DNA of 64,000 nucleotides from CAVDAL01 sp963606965 (GTDB taxonomy: Bacteria > Actinomycetota > Coriobacteriia > Coriobacteriales > QAMH01), in contig CAVDAL010000051.1 of NCBI GenBank assembly GCA_963606965.1, positions 1 to 64,000 on the forward strand. Direction: 5' to 3'. Each line of letters begins with the position of its first letter. Position 1 is the stretch's first letter. The notes below the pieces were generated by a model that saw only the letters and a program-made list of their open reading frames with translations, made no database searches and had not been told where the DNA came from. The translations under genes were made by a program, and so were the position numbers. Shown piece by piece: positions 56,807 to 64,000 of this stretch.

Positions 56807-57544
56807 ATGCTTAAAGTTCAAACAGATTGGAAAAATCAAAGCTATAAAGACAGAATAATGGTCGCTTTAGATTGCGATAAAAATAGAGCTTATGAATTAG
56901 CAAATATTCTTAAAGGCGAAGCTAAATGGCTTAAAGTTGGAATGACGCTTTTTTATTCATGCGGCCCTGCAATTGTTAAAGATTTCAAAGATATGGGCTT
57001 TAATATTTTTGTTGATTTAAAATTGCATGATATTCCTCATCAAGTTCAAGGCGCAGCATATTCTATAACTCAAGCTGGTGCAGACTTATTCACTATTCAT
57101 GCATCTGGCGGCTTTGATATGATGCAAGCAGCTGCAAATGGCGCTTTGAATGCAGCGCAAGATTGCAATTGCAATATTCCTGATATTTGCGCTGTTACTG
57201 TCCTTACAAGCATGAATGATGAAAACCTGCATTCAATTGGCGTTGAGCGCAAAGCAAGTGATCAAGTTAAGCTTTTAGCAAGATTGGTACGCGAAGCATC
57301 TTTAAGCGGAATTATCTGTTCGCCGCAGGAAGCTAAAGATATGCGCAATCTTCTTGGTGAAGACGCTTTGATTGTGACACCTGGTGTCCGTCCAAAAAAT
57401 GCTGAACTTGGGGACCAATCAAGAGTTGCAAGTCCTGCGCAAGCTTTTGAAGCTGGCGCATCACATATTGTTGTTGGTCGCCCAATTACACAAAATGAAG
57501 ACCCACTTAAAGCTTTTAAAAATATCGTAGAGGAGATTAATTAA
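56807..57544 (+). CDS. pyrF: Orotidine 5'-phosphate decarboxylase
   Basis: A 245-residue barrel enzyme for the last step to UMP. The catalytic motif is FVDLKLHDIPHQVQGA, preceded by RIMVALDCDKNRA and followed by TPGVRPKNAELGDQSR and the phosphate site ASHIVVGRPIT. AGGAGG stands about ten bases before the ATG. The stop overlaps the pyrE start by one base. The call is sure. Confidence 0.96.
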   Translation: MLKVQTDWKNQSYKDRIMVALDCDKNRAYELANILKGEAKWLKVGMTLFYSCGPAIVKDFKDMGFNIFVDLKLHDIPHQVQGAAYSITQAGADLFTIHASGGFDMMQAAANGALNAAQDCNCNIPDICAVTVLTSMNDENLHSIGVERKASDQVKLLARLVREASLSGIICSPQEAKDMRNLLGEDALIVTPGVRPKNAELGDQSRVASPAQAFEAGASHIVVGRPITQNEDPLKAFKNIVEEIN

Positions 57545-58128
57545 TGCAAAAAGAAGAAATTGTTAAGCTATTTGAAGATGCTGGTGCAATACAGCACGGT
57601 CATTTTGTTTTGACATCAGGCAGACATGCTCAAACATATATTCAATGTCAACGTGTTATGGAAAATCCAGACCTTACATTTAAACTTGCACAAGAAGCAA
57701 TATCACGTCTTCCACAAAGTTTAATTGATTCGATTGATGTTGTTGTAAGCCCTGCAGTCGGTGGAATAACATGGGGTTTTGCAGTAGCCTTAGCTTTAAA
57801 AAAGCGTTTCATTTTTGCCGAACGTGTTGATGGCAAAATGACTTTCCGCCGCTCTTTTGAATTAAATGATGATGAAAAAGCATTAATTTGCGAAGACGTT
57901 GTTACAACTGGCGGTTCAGTAAAAGAAGTTTGTGATCTTGTTGAAGCAAATGGCGCAAAAGCATTAGCTGTTGTATCAATGATAGATAGAAAATCTGGCA
58001 GAGCATTTGACCAAGATTTTTATCCGCTTCTTGAATTTGAAACAAAATCGTGGAGTGCAGATGAATGTGAATTATGCGCCGAAGGGGTTGATTTTGTTTC
58101 TCCAGGCAGCCGCAGGATTAATCACTAA
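57544..58128 (+). CDS. pyrE: Orotate phosphoribosyltransferase
   Basis: A 194-residue type I phosphoribosyltransferase joining orotate to PRPP. The PRPP loop is ALICEDVVTTGGSVKEVCDL, and VVSPAVGGITWGFAVALAL and FAERVDGKMTFRRSFEL are also typical. It is the last gene of the pyrimidine operon, which encodes every step from carbamoyl phosphate to UMP. No clear intrinsic terminator follows; the 111-base gap holds the mihF promoter. The call is sure. Confidence 0.95.
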   Translation: MQKEEIVKLFEDAGAIQHGHFVLTSGRHAQTYIQCQRVMENPDLTFKLAQEAISRLPQSLIDSIDVVVSPAVGGITWGFAVALALKKRFIFAERVDGKMTFRRSFELNDDEKALICEDVVTTGGSVKEVCDLVEANGAKALAVVSMIDRKSGRAFDQDFYPLLEFETKSWSADECELCAEGVDFVSPGSRRINH

Positions 58129-58189
58129 GTCCTATGTGCCCATAATTAAGCAACTTAACACATTTGTCATTATTTTTGGGATGTTTTCC

Positions 58190-58198
58190 TGTTACAAT
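58190..58198 (+). promoter_or_regulatory. Extended -10 promoter of mihF
   Basis: TGTTACAAT is an extended -10 (TGn followed by TACAAT) about 40 bases before the mihF start; the -35 area (TTATTT) is weak. The A+T-rich gap 58129-58239 holds no gene. Confidence 0.45.
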
Positions 58199-58239
58199 CT
58201 TTTGTAGTGTATGGTTACTGATTAGCAAGGAGACAAAAG

Positions 58240-58554
58240 ATGGCCTTACCACAACTTTCTGATGAGCAACGTGCTCAAGCTTTAGCAAAGGCAGCAGAAA
58301 TGCGCCAAAAGCGCGCAAGGCTGAAGGAAGATCTTAAAAACAGAGAAAAGACTCTTGCTGATGTCTTCAAAAATGCAGAAGATGCTGTAGTTGCAAGAAT
58401 GAAAGTTTCTGCTCTTCTCGAATCTTTGCCTGGCTTTGGTAAAGCAAAGGCAGCTAAGTTAATGGCAGAACTTGGCATTTCAGAAACTCGCCGCGTTAAA
58501 GGCCTTGGAGTTCGCCAACGCACTGAACTTTTGGAGCGTCTTGGTGCAAACTAA
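58240..58554 (+). CDS. mihF: Actinobacterial integration host factor MihF
   Basis: A 104-residue nucleoid protein with an S13-like helix-two-turn-helix domain at its C-terminus (ALLESLPGFGKAKAAKLMAEL, cut here as LPGFGKAKAAKLMAELGI, and RRVKGLGVRQRTELLERLG). The N-terminal helix is charged (AAEMRQKRARLKEDLKNREK). It binds and bends DNA and is restricted to Actinobacteria, where it precedes gmk, as here. This is one of the best taxonomic markers in the window. AAGGAG is eight bases before the ATG. The call is sure. Confidence 0.93.
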   Translation: MALPQLSDEQRAQALAKAAEMRQKRARLKEDLKNREKTLADVFKNAEDAVVARMKVSALLESLPGFGKAKAAKLMAELGISETRRVKGLGVRQRTELLERLGAN

Positions 58555-59116
58555 ATGCTGCGGCAATCTGTTTGTTATCTCTGGTCCATCAGGTGCAGGT
58601 AAAGGCACCTTGGTGGACCGCTTGCGTTATTTGTTCCCGGATGCTTGGGTTTCAATTTCTGCAACATCGCGTGACCCGCGTCCAGGGGATGTTGAAGGTG
58701 AAACTTATTTCTTCTTGTCAAAAGAAGAATTTGAAAATTTGATAGCTCAAAATGGGCTTATTGAATATGCGAATGTTTATGGCAATTATTATGGCACTCC
58801 AATAAAGCCTATTCAACAACATCTTGATGCAGGAGATATTGTAATTTTGGAAATTGATATCCAAGGCGGATTCCAAGTACGTGAAAAATTCCCTCAAGCT
58901 CATTTGATTTTTATTGCTCCGCCTTCTATGGAAGTTTTGGAACAGCGCTTGCGTGCAAGAGCCACAGATTCTGAAGAGGCAATAACTAAAAGATTGCAGG
59001 TAGCGGCAGAAGAATTAAGTGCGTCCACCAAATATGATGTTATTATCGTGAATGATGAGCTTGAAAAGACTACCAAAGAACTCGAAGAGGTGATACAATC
59101 TCGCCTCGGTCAATAA
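58544..59116 (+). CDS. gmk: Guanylate kinase
   Basis: A 190-residue kinase converting GMP to GDP. P-loop FVISGPSGAGKGTL, then VSISATSRDPRPGDVEGETY, FLSKEEFENLI, EYANVYGNYYGTP and EIDIQGGFQVREKFP. No ATG stands near the conserved start; a GTG at 58544 with GGAG seven bases upstream gives a normal length and overlaps the end of mihF by 11 bases. The next in-frame ATG upstream (58472) would add 24 residues encoded inside mihF. The call is sure; the start is likely. Confidence 0.95.
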   Translation: MQTKCCGNLFVISGPSGAGKGTLVDRLRYLFPDAWVSISATSRDPRPGDVEGETYFFLSKEEFENLIAQNGLIEYANVYGNYYGTPIKPIQQHLDAGDIVILEIDIQGGFQVREKFPQAHLIFIAPPSMEVLEQRLRARATDSEEAITKRLQVAAEELSASTKYDVIIVNDELEKTTKELEEVIQSRLGQ

Positions 59117-59144
59117 ATAGGGCCTAGATTTAAGGAGATTATAC

Positions 59145-59396
59145 ATGTCAATTGTTGAACCAAGAATTGATGAATTGCTTGAAAAAACTAATGAAGACAA
59201 ATATTTGCTTTGCGCTGTTGCTTCAAAGCGCAGCCGCGACATTAATGAAATGATGCGTGGGCAGCATGACCGTGCTGTTGCTTTGCAGTCCACAAGTGAA
59301 ATTGCAGAATATGCAGGTCGCAAGCCACTTTCTTTAGCGATGGAAGAAATTGCACGCGGAGAAGTTGGCTATGATGAAGCAAGTTTTGAAAACTAA
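59145..59396 (+). CDS. rpoZ: RNA polymerase omega subunit
   Basis: A short 83-residue subunit that helps assemble RNA polymerase. RIDELLEKTNEDKYLLCAVASKRSRDIN and the ending KPLSLAMEEIARGEV are typical (shown here in part). It directly follows gmk, the standard order. AAGGAG is eight bases before the ATG. The call is sure. Confidence 0.94.
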   Translation: MSIVEPRIDELLEKTNEDKYLLCAVASKRSRDINEMMRGQHDRAVALQSTSEIAEYAGRKPLSLAMEEIARGEVGYDEASFEN

Positions 59397-59414
59397 TTAA
59401 TTAAAGGACTAAAT

Positions 59415-60617
59415 TTGTTTGAACGAATTTGTCTTGTTCATTATCATGAAATAGGCCTTAAAGGCCGCAATAGGTCAACATTCGAGCACCGCCTTCTTCA
59501 AAATATCGAGGCGGCGCTTTCTTTTTGTCCATCAGCTCATATCAAACGAATTTCTGGACGAATGCTTGTAACAGTCGATGATGCTTCCAAGCTTGAAGAA
59601 GTTGCATCTGTTATTAAGAGCATTCCAGGAGTTGTACGTGTTAGTCAAGGCTGGAAAACTGACCGAAACCCAGATGAATATAACAAGGCTGCAGAATTAG
59701 CGCTTCTTGATTGCGGAGAGTTTGAAACATTTAAAGTTAAAGCAAGGCGCAGTAATACAGATTACCCAATTGATTCAATGCAACTAAACCAACTTGTTGG
59801 TGCTCACTTGTGTCAATTTGCTCCAGATAAAAAAGTAAAAATGAAAGACCCTGATGTTACTGTTCATGTTGAAATTATTCAGGGTTTTTGTGTTGTTTTT
59901 TCAAAGAGTGAAAGAGCAATTGGTGGCTTGCCTGTTGGCAGTGCTGGCAAAGTTGTTGCTTTGATGTCTAGCGGAATAGACAGCCCTGTTGCTGCATGGA
60001 AAATCATGAAGCGCGGTGCTGTTGTGGTTGGCGTTCATTTTTCAGGCCGCCCGCAAACAGCAGATACAAGCGAATATCTTATTGATGACATTGCTCATGT
60101 TTTGGAACGTGTTGGTGGCATTGCTCGCATATATATAGTTCCATTAGGCGACTACCAAAAAGAAATTGCATTAAGTTGCCCGCAAAACCTTCGCATTGTT
60201 TTATATAGGCGTTTGATGTTTAGAATTGCTCAGCGTGTAGCTTTGCTTGAAGGCGCAAAAGCTCTTGTAACAGGGGAATCTTTAGGGCAAGTTGCAAGTC
60301 AAACTCTAGATAACATAAATGCTACAAATTCTGTTGTTGATATTCCAGTTTTGCGTCCATTGATTGGTTCTGATAAACAAGAAATTATAGATAGAGCACA
60401 AAATATTGGAACGCTTGAAATTTCGAAGCAACCAGCAGAAGATTGCTGCACTTTATTTATGCCTCGCAGTCCAGAAACACATGCAAAAATCAAAGATTGC
60501 ATTGAAGCAGAAGCAAAATATCCGATAGATGAATGGATTGATGAAATCATGGAATCTATTGAATATAAAGATTATATTTGCCCTGCATATAAAACTCCGC
60601 GCCAAAAGAAGAAATAA
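59415..60617 (+). CDS. thiI: tRNA 4-thiouridine synthase ThiI, without rhodanese domain
   Basis: A 400-residue PP-loop ATPase making s4U8 in tRNA and contributing sulfur for thiamine. The N-terminal ferredoxin-like and THUMP domains (YHEIGLKGRNRSTFEHRL) precede the PP-loop ALMSSGIDSPVAAW, which has MSSG where LSGG is usual. LVTGESLGQVASQTLDN and CCTLFMPRSPETHAK are typical. The C-terminal rhodanese domain of E. coli ThiI is missing, as in many Gram-positives. The start is TTG, preceded by AAAGGA. The call is sure. Confidence 0.94.
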   Translation: MFERICLVHYHEIGLKGRNRSTFEHRLLQNIEAALSFCPSAHIKRISGRMLVTVDDASKLEEVASVIKSIPGVVRVSQGWKTDRNPDEYNKAAELALLDCGEFETFKVKARRSNTDYPIDSMQLNQLVGAHLCQFAPDKKVKMKDPDVTVHVEIIQGFCVVFSKSERAIGGLPVGSAGKVVALMSSGIDSPVAAWKIMKRGAVVVGVHFSGRPQTADTSEYLIDDIAHVLERVGGIARIYIVPLGDYQKEIALSCPQNLRIVLYRRLMFRIAQRVALLEGAKALVTGESLGQVASQTLDNINATNSVVDIPVLRPLIGSDKQEIIDRAQNIGTLEISKQPAEDCCTLFMPRSPETHAKIKDCIEAEAKYPIDEWIDEIMESIEYKDYICPAYKTPRQKKK

Positions 60618-60632
60618 ATTAATAGGAATGTT

Positions 60633-61604
60633 ATGGATTCAAGCCAAGTTGAAATAGATATACCAGATGGTTTTGATATTGCTCTGTTGTGTGGTCCAAG
60701 TGATTCAATTTTGCGCAGCATTGAAGAAGAATTTAAAATTCGAATCTCAATAGCTTCTAATAAAATTATTGCTTCAGGAAGCACAGATGATATTCCTTAT
60801 GCTTCAGCTTTAATTTCAGATTTGATGACATTGGTCAATAAAGGAATAAACCCAAAACGCGAGGATGTAACACGCTCTGCAGAATTGCTGCGTTCAAGCA
60901 ATCTTGTTCCAGCAATGCTGCGTGAAGATGTTCTTTTGACATATCGCGGAAGAGCTATTCGTCCAAAAACAGCAGGTCAAAAATATTATTGCGATGCTAT
61001 TCGAAATAATACAATCACATTTGGGATTGGACCTGCTGGCACAGGAAAAACATATTTAGCAATGGCTATGGCAATAGCCGCGCTTAAAAGGAAAGAAATT
61101 GGTCGCATTATTTTGACTCGCCCTGTTGTTGAAGCGGGGGAAAATTTAGGATTTTTGCCTGGCACATTAACAGAAAAAGTCGACCCATATATTCGCCCTT
61201 TATATGATGCTTTATTCGACTTAACAGATATGGAAAAAGGCAACAACTTAATAGAGCAGGGAGTTATTGAAATTGCTCCGCTTGCATTTATGCGCGGGCG
61301 CACTTTTAATGATGCTTTTTTAATTTTGGATGAAGCACAAAATACATCTTCTGAGCAAATGAAGATGTTTTTAACTCGCCTTGGTTTTGGATCAAAAATG
61401 ATTATCACTGGCGACTTAACACAGGTTGACGTTCATGGCAGAATTTCTGGTTTGCAAGAAGTTAAAGAAATTTTGCGCGACATGAAAGACATCGCATTTT
61501 GCGAATTTAATGACAGTGATGTTGTGCGTCACAACCTTGTTGCACGCATTGTAAAAGCATATGATAAAGCAAGCCATTTGCAGGAAGAACTGGACTTGAA
61601 ATGA
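60633..61604 (+). CDS. phoH: PhoH-like ATPase
   Basis: A 323-residue cytoplasmic ATPase of the PhoH family, linked to RNA metabolism. P-loop GIGPAGTGKTYLAMAMA, LTRPVVEAGENLGFLPG, Walker B FLILDEAQNTSSEQMKMFLTR and ITGDLTQVD are present. An N-terminal KH-like portion precedes the ATPase. Overlaps ybeY by four bases (ATGA); the phoH-ybeY-era order is common. The call is sure. Confidence 0.94.
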   Translation: MDSSQVEIDIPDGFDIALLCGPSDSILRSIEEEFKIRISIASNKIIASGSTDDIPYASALISDLMTLVNKGINPKREDVTRSAELLRSSNLVPAMLREDVLLTYRGRAIRPKTAGQKYYCDAIRNNTITFGIGPAGTGKTYLAMAMAIAALKRKEIGRIILTRPVVEAGENLGFLPGTLTEKVDPYIRPLYDALFDLTDMEKGNNLIEQGVIEIAPLAFMRGRTFNDAFLILDEAQNTSSEQMKMFLTRLGFGSKMIITGDLTQVDVHGRISGLQEVKEILRDMKDIAFCEFNDSDVVRHNLVARIVKAYDKASHLQEELDLK

Positions 61605-62056
61605 TAATTAATATTGATATTCGTGGCGGCAGCAAAACTTGGGATATTGAAAAAATTCAAGATCTTGCATCATTTGCTTTAAATTATGCGCATGCTCCAC
61701 AGAATAGTGAACTTTCAGTTAGCCTTGTTGATATAGATGAAATTCACTCTTTGAATAAGGAATATCGTGGAATAGATAGACCAACAGATGTTTTATCTTT
61801 TGAATGCGACTCTATTGATGAAGAATTGCCTGAAGATGAAACTTTGACCTTAGGCGACATAATTATTGCATGCGATATTGTTGATTCACAGCGCGAACAG
61901 TTTGGTACAAGCTTTGATGAAGAAATGTCTTTGATGCTTGTTCATGGCTGTTTGCATGTTTTAGGCTATGACCATATTGAAGAAGATGAAGCTGAAATTA
62001 TGGAAGGCTTAGAAAAAGAAATTTTAGAAGCTTATGGGGTTTGTGGTGTGAGGTAA
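61601..62056 (+). CDS. ybeY: Endoribonuclease YbeY
   Basis: A 151-residue metal-dependent RNase for 16S rRNA maturation and quality control. The zinc motif HGCLHVLGYDHIEEDEAEIM (HxxxHxxxxxH) and LNKEYRGIDRPTDVLSFE are diagnostic. The start overlaps phoH, and the gene ends two bases before the era start. The call is sure. Confidence 0.95.
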   Translation: MIINIDIRGGSKTWDIEKIQDLASFALNYAHAPQNSELSVSLVDIDEIHSLNKEYRGIDRPTDVLSFECDSIDEELPEDETLTLGDIIIACDIVDSQREQFGTSFDEEMSLMLVHGCLHVLGYDHIEEDEAEIMEGLEKEILEAYGVCGVR

Positions 62057-62058
62057 AA

Positions 62059-62973
62059 ATGGCAAATTCTGAAGATAAAGAATTCAAAAGTGGGTTTGTT
62101 GCTTTAGTTGGCAGGCCGAATGCTGGCAAGTCAACTCTTATTAATGCGATTGTTAAAGACAAAGTTGCAATAACTTCAAACACTCCGCAAACAACGCGCC
62201 ATCGCTTCCGCGCTATATTTACAGATGAGCGCATGCAAATGATAATGGTCGACACTCCTGGCTTGCACAGACCTCATGATGCTTTGGGCGAAGAATTAAA
62301 TGTTTCTGCATTAAAAGCTTTAGAAGATGTTGATGTTATTGCCATGCTAATTGATGCATCTGCAAAGGTTGGGCGCGGGGACGAATGGGTTGCTAATCAA
62401 GTTGCTCAATCAAAAGCTAAAAAAATCCTTGTTATTTCAAAAGCCGATTTGTCTTCACAAGAACAAACTGTTAAACAAATTGAAGCTGCCCAAAATTTAG
62501 CAAAATGGGACGATGTTGTTGTTTTGTCTTCTGTGGAAGACTTTAACATAGATGGTTTCAAAGAAGCTGTTTATAAATATTTGCCGCAAGGTCCAAAATG
62601 GTTCCCGCAGGATATGCATGTCGACCAAGCAGAAGAAGTTTTAATAGCAGAATTTATTCGTGAAAAAATTTTAACAAGCATGCGCGATGAAATCCCTCAT
62701 GCAATTGGTGTTTGCGTCGATTCAATTGAACGCAATGATTATGGAACATTTGCAAAAATCTTTGCGACAATTTATGTTGAACGTAATAGTCAAAAAGGAA
62801 TTATTATTGGACATAAAGGTCAAGCAATTAAACAGATTGGAACAGAAGCTAGAGTTGATCTTGAACGATTGCTATCTTGCAAAGTTCACTTAGATTTAAA
62901 TGTTAAAGTTCGCAAAAATTGGCGCAAAGATGCTACACAGGTTAAGCGTTTTGGATATGGTGAAGGCCTATAA
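62059..62973 (+). CDS. era: GTPase Era
   Basis: A 304-residue GTPase needed for 30S assembly. G1 is VGRPNAGKSTLIN, G2 region TPQTTRHRFRAI, G3 VDTPGLHRP, G4 ISKAD; the C-terminal KH domain is GIIIGHKGQAIKQIGTEAR. I chose the ATG at 62059 because GAGG lies five bases before; an earlier start at 62041 would overlap ybeY. Its stop overlaps the recO start by one base. The call is sure. Confidence 0.96.
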   Translation: MANSEDKEFKSGFVALVGRPNAGKSTLINAIVKDKVAITSNTPQTTRHRFRAIFTDERMQMIMVDTPGLHRPHDALGEELNVSALKALEDVDVIAMLIDASAKVGRGDEWVANQVAQSKAKKILVISKADLSSQEQTVKQIEAAQNLAKWDDVVVLSSVEDFNIDGFKEAVYKYLPQGPKWFPQDMHVDQAEEVLIAEFIREKILTSMRDEIPHAIGVCVDSIERNDYGTFAKIFATIYVERNSQKGIIIGHKGQAIKQIGTEARVDLERLLSCKVHLDLNVKVRKNWRKDATQVKRFGYGEGL

Positions 62974-63716
62974 TGGCTAATCCTTATAATGAAAATTGCA
63001 TCGTTTTAAAGAAAACAAAACTGGGCGAAAGCGATCTTATCGTTACGCTTTTGAGTGAAAAGGGCAAGCAAATCCGCGCTGTTGCCAAAGGAGCTCGTAA
63101 ACCTGGAAACAAGCGTTTTGGGGCTAGAGTTGAACCTTTTTCATTTGTGAGCTTGCAACTTTATCCTGGAAAAAGCCTTGAAAATATAACTGAGCTCAAA
63201 CTCATTGATTCTCATTCTGCCTGCAGAGAAGTTTATGAAAAAGCTTCATCTTGCACACTTGTAGCGGAATTTTTAGATAAATTTTCCAGAGATGGCGATG
63301 TTGGCGATGTTGTTTTTCAGCTTACAAATTCTTATTTTGCAAAGATATCCAAATCAAGCGCTGAAGAATCTTTGGTATTAACTGCTGCATACTTTATTAA
63401 AGTCTTTGCATTTCTTGGCTTCAAACCTGCGCTTAGAGAATGTGCCATTTGTTCAAAGGAACTTGATGGTGCGCAATATTTTGACATATCACTAGGTGGA
63501 ACATTATGCTTTGATTGCGCTTCAAAGCATGCAATCACAAACAATCAAAAAGAATTAATTGCATGGCTTGTCTTTTTTATGTATTCAACTTTTGATGAAA
63601 TTTCTGAAATTGAATCATGTCCACTTAAAGAGATAATGCATTTTATTGAACTTTGGATGAATGAACATATTGGCTTGCACTTAAAAAGCGCAACACTCTT
63701 CAAAACTTTATTCTAA
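62973..63716 (+). CDS. recO: DNA repair protein RecO
   Basis: A 247-residue recombination mediator loading RecA with RecR. The OB-fold start (NCIVLKKTKLGESDLIVTLL, then EKGKQIRAVAKGARK) and the zinc-finger cysteines (CAICSKEL and GTLCFDCASKHA) are visible. Translation is coupled to era by a TAATG overlap. It ends the housekeeping run; a new promoter for the next gene lies behind. The call is sure. Confidence 0.93.
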   Translation: MANPYNENCIVLKKTKLGESDLIVTLLSEKGKQIRAVAKGARKPGNKRFGARVEPFSFVSLQLYPGKSLENITELKLIDSHSACREVYEKASSCTLVAEFLDKFSRDGDVGDVVFQLTNSYFAKISKSSAEESLVLTAAYFIKVFAFLGFKPALRECAICSKELDGAQYFDISLGGTLCFDCASKHAITNNQKELIAWLVFFMYSTFDEISEIESCPLKEIMHFIELWMNEHIGLHLKSATLFKTLF

Positions 63717-63749
63717 TTAACCGCTCACCATTGCATTCTGAAATTCTTC

Positions 63750-63778
63750 TTGCTTTATCTTTATATGCCTCGTATACT
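63750..63778 (+). promoter_or_regulatory. Promoter of the terminal transporter gene
   Basis: TTGCTT (63750-63755) and TATACT (63773-63778) with a 17-base spacer stand about 50 bases before the lipoprotein start, a strong sigma-70-type promoter. Confidence 0.75.
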
Positions 63779-63831
63779 TTACCGCGTTAAAGCACTAAAC
63801 TACTAAAGTAAACACGAAAAAAGGGGTTTCA

Positions 63832-64000
63832 ATGAAGAAGGTTTTAGCACTTATTTTGTCAGTTTGCATGGCAGCATTTGGCGTTACAGCTTTAAGCGGC
63901 TGTGGCAGTTCTAACAGCTTGGAAGGCCAAGATTTTGTTGTTGGCTTCGATGCTGAATATCCTCCATATGGCTATATGGATACAGATGGCAGCTATACAG
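63832..64000 (+). CDS. Amino-acid-type ABC transporter substrate-binding lipoprotein, 3' truncated
   Basis: The first 56 codons of a lipoprotein. MKKVLALILSVCMAAFGV is the signal, and LSGCG the lipobox with the modified cysteine at about residue 24. The following DFVVGFDAEYPPYGYMD is the typical start of family 3 solute-binding proteins for amino acids. AAAAGGGG stands five to nine bases before the ATG. The rest lies beyond the window, so the ligand cannot be judged. Family call good. Confidence 0.8.
   Translation, partial: MKKVLALILSVCMAAFGVTALSGCGSSNSLEGQDFVVGFDAEYPPYGYMDTDGSYT

Overview
The window is a gene-dense bacterial chromosome segment of low-to-medium G+C (roughly 40% by eye) with no plasmid, phage or insertion-sequence signature. 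It most likely comes from a Coriobacteriia actinobacterium (Eggerthellales-like anaerobe). The reasons are an actinobacterial integration host factor (mihF) next to gmk and rpoZ, a 12-TM transporter-like sensor fused to a LuxR helix-turn-helix domain, a Tat-exported bis-MGD molybdoenzyme with DmsB/DmsC-like partners, and a Wood-Ljungdahl-type methyl branch. This assignment is inference; no 16S rRNA gene is present.

Region 1 (1-1262) is the end of an ECF vitamin/metal transporter: a truncated ATPase and an S component. Region 2 (1283-16253) is the accessory part and the most interesting: a molybdoenzyme locus. On the minus strand, read from 9.0 kb down to 1.3 kb, is a tight seven-gene operon: a UvrD/Rep-like protein that has lost its helicase motifs, an acidic double winged-helix protein, a TorD-like chaperone, a NapG-like and a NapH-like ferredoxin, a multi-cluster ferredoxin and a U32-like Fe-S protein. 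Just upstream, also on minus, are two regulators: an MFS-like/LuxR protein and a very unusual LysR-HTH/LuxR-HTH hybrid. Divergently on plus lies a DmsABC-like catalytic, Fe-S and membrane-anchor operon. The 410-bp divergent region carries repeated TTTTATGA boxes and a palindrome. A lipoprotein (DUF6273-like) follows after a terminator, a possible 19-codon leader peptide and a 27-bp RNA hairpin.

Region 3 (17.6-22.9 kb) is the methyl branch of one-carbon metabolism: fhs, fchA, folD and a methyl-THF:corrinoid methyltransferase, translationally coupled to rarA. FolD lacks the catalytic lysine of the cyclohydrolase reaction, and a separate cyclohydrolase (FchA) is encoded just before it.

Region 4 (23-33.8 kb) holds DUF948, alaS, ruvX, mltG, yqeG, a divergent aroE, an FKBP isomerase, ligA, and on minus rsmE-mtaB. 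Region 5 (33.8-47.6 kb) is a long plus-strand housekeeping run: transaldolase, rho, rpmE (with a long tail), thyX, DUF1385, aroK, an aroB homologue without metal ligands, an Xaa-Pro peptidase, efp, pyrH, frr, uppS, cdsA, dxr and rseP (with an inserted domain).

Region 6 (47.7-58.1 kb) is a complete pyrimidine operon, pyrR-pyrB-pyrC-carA-carB-pyrK-pyrD-pyrF-pyrE, with a recognisable PyrR-binding RNA element whose flanks can pair with the Shine-Dalgarno sequence. Region 7 (58.2-63.7 kb) is mihF-gmk-rpoZ-thiI-phoH-ybeY-era-recO. The window ends in the first codons of an amino-acid-type ABC transporter lipoprotein. No tRNA, rRNA, CRISPR array or transposase gene was seen.
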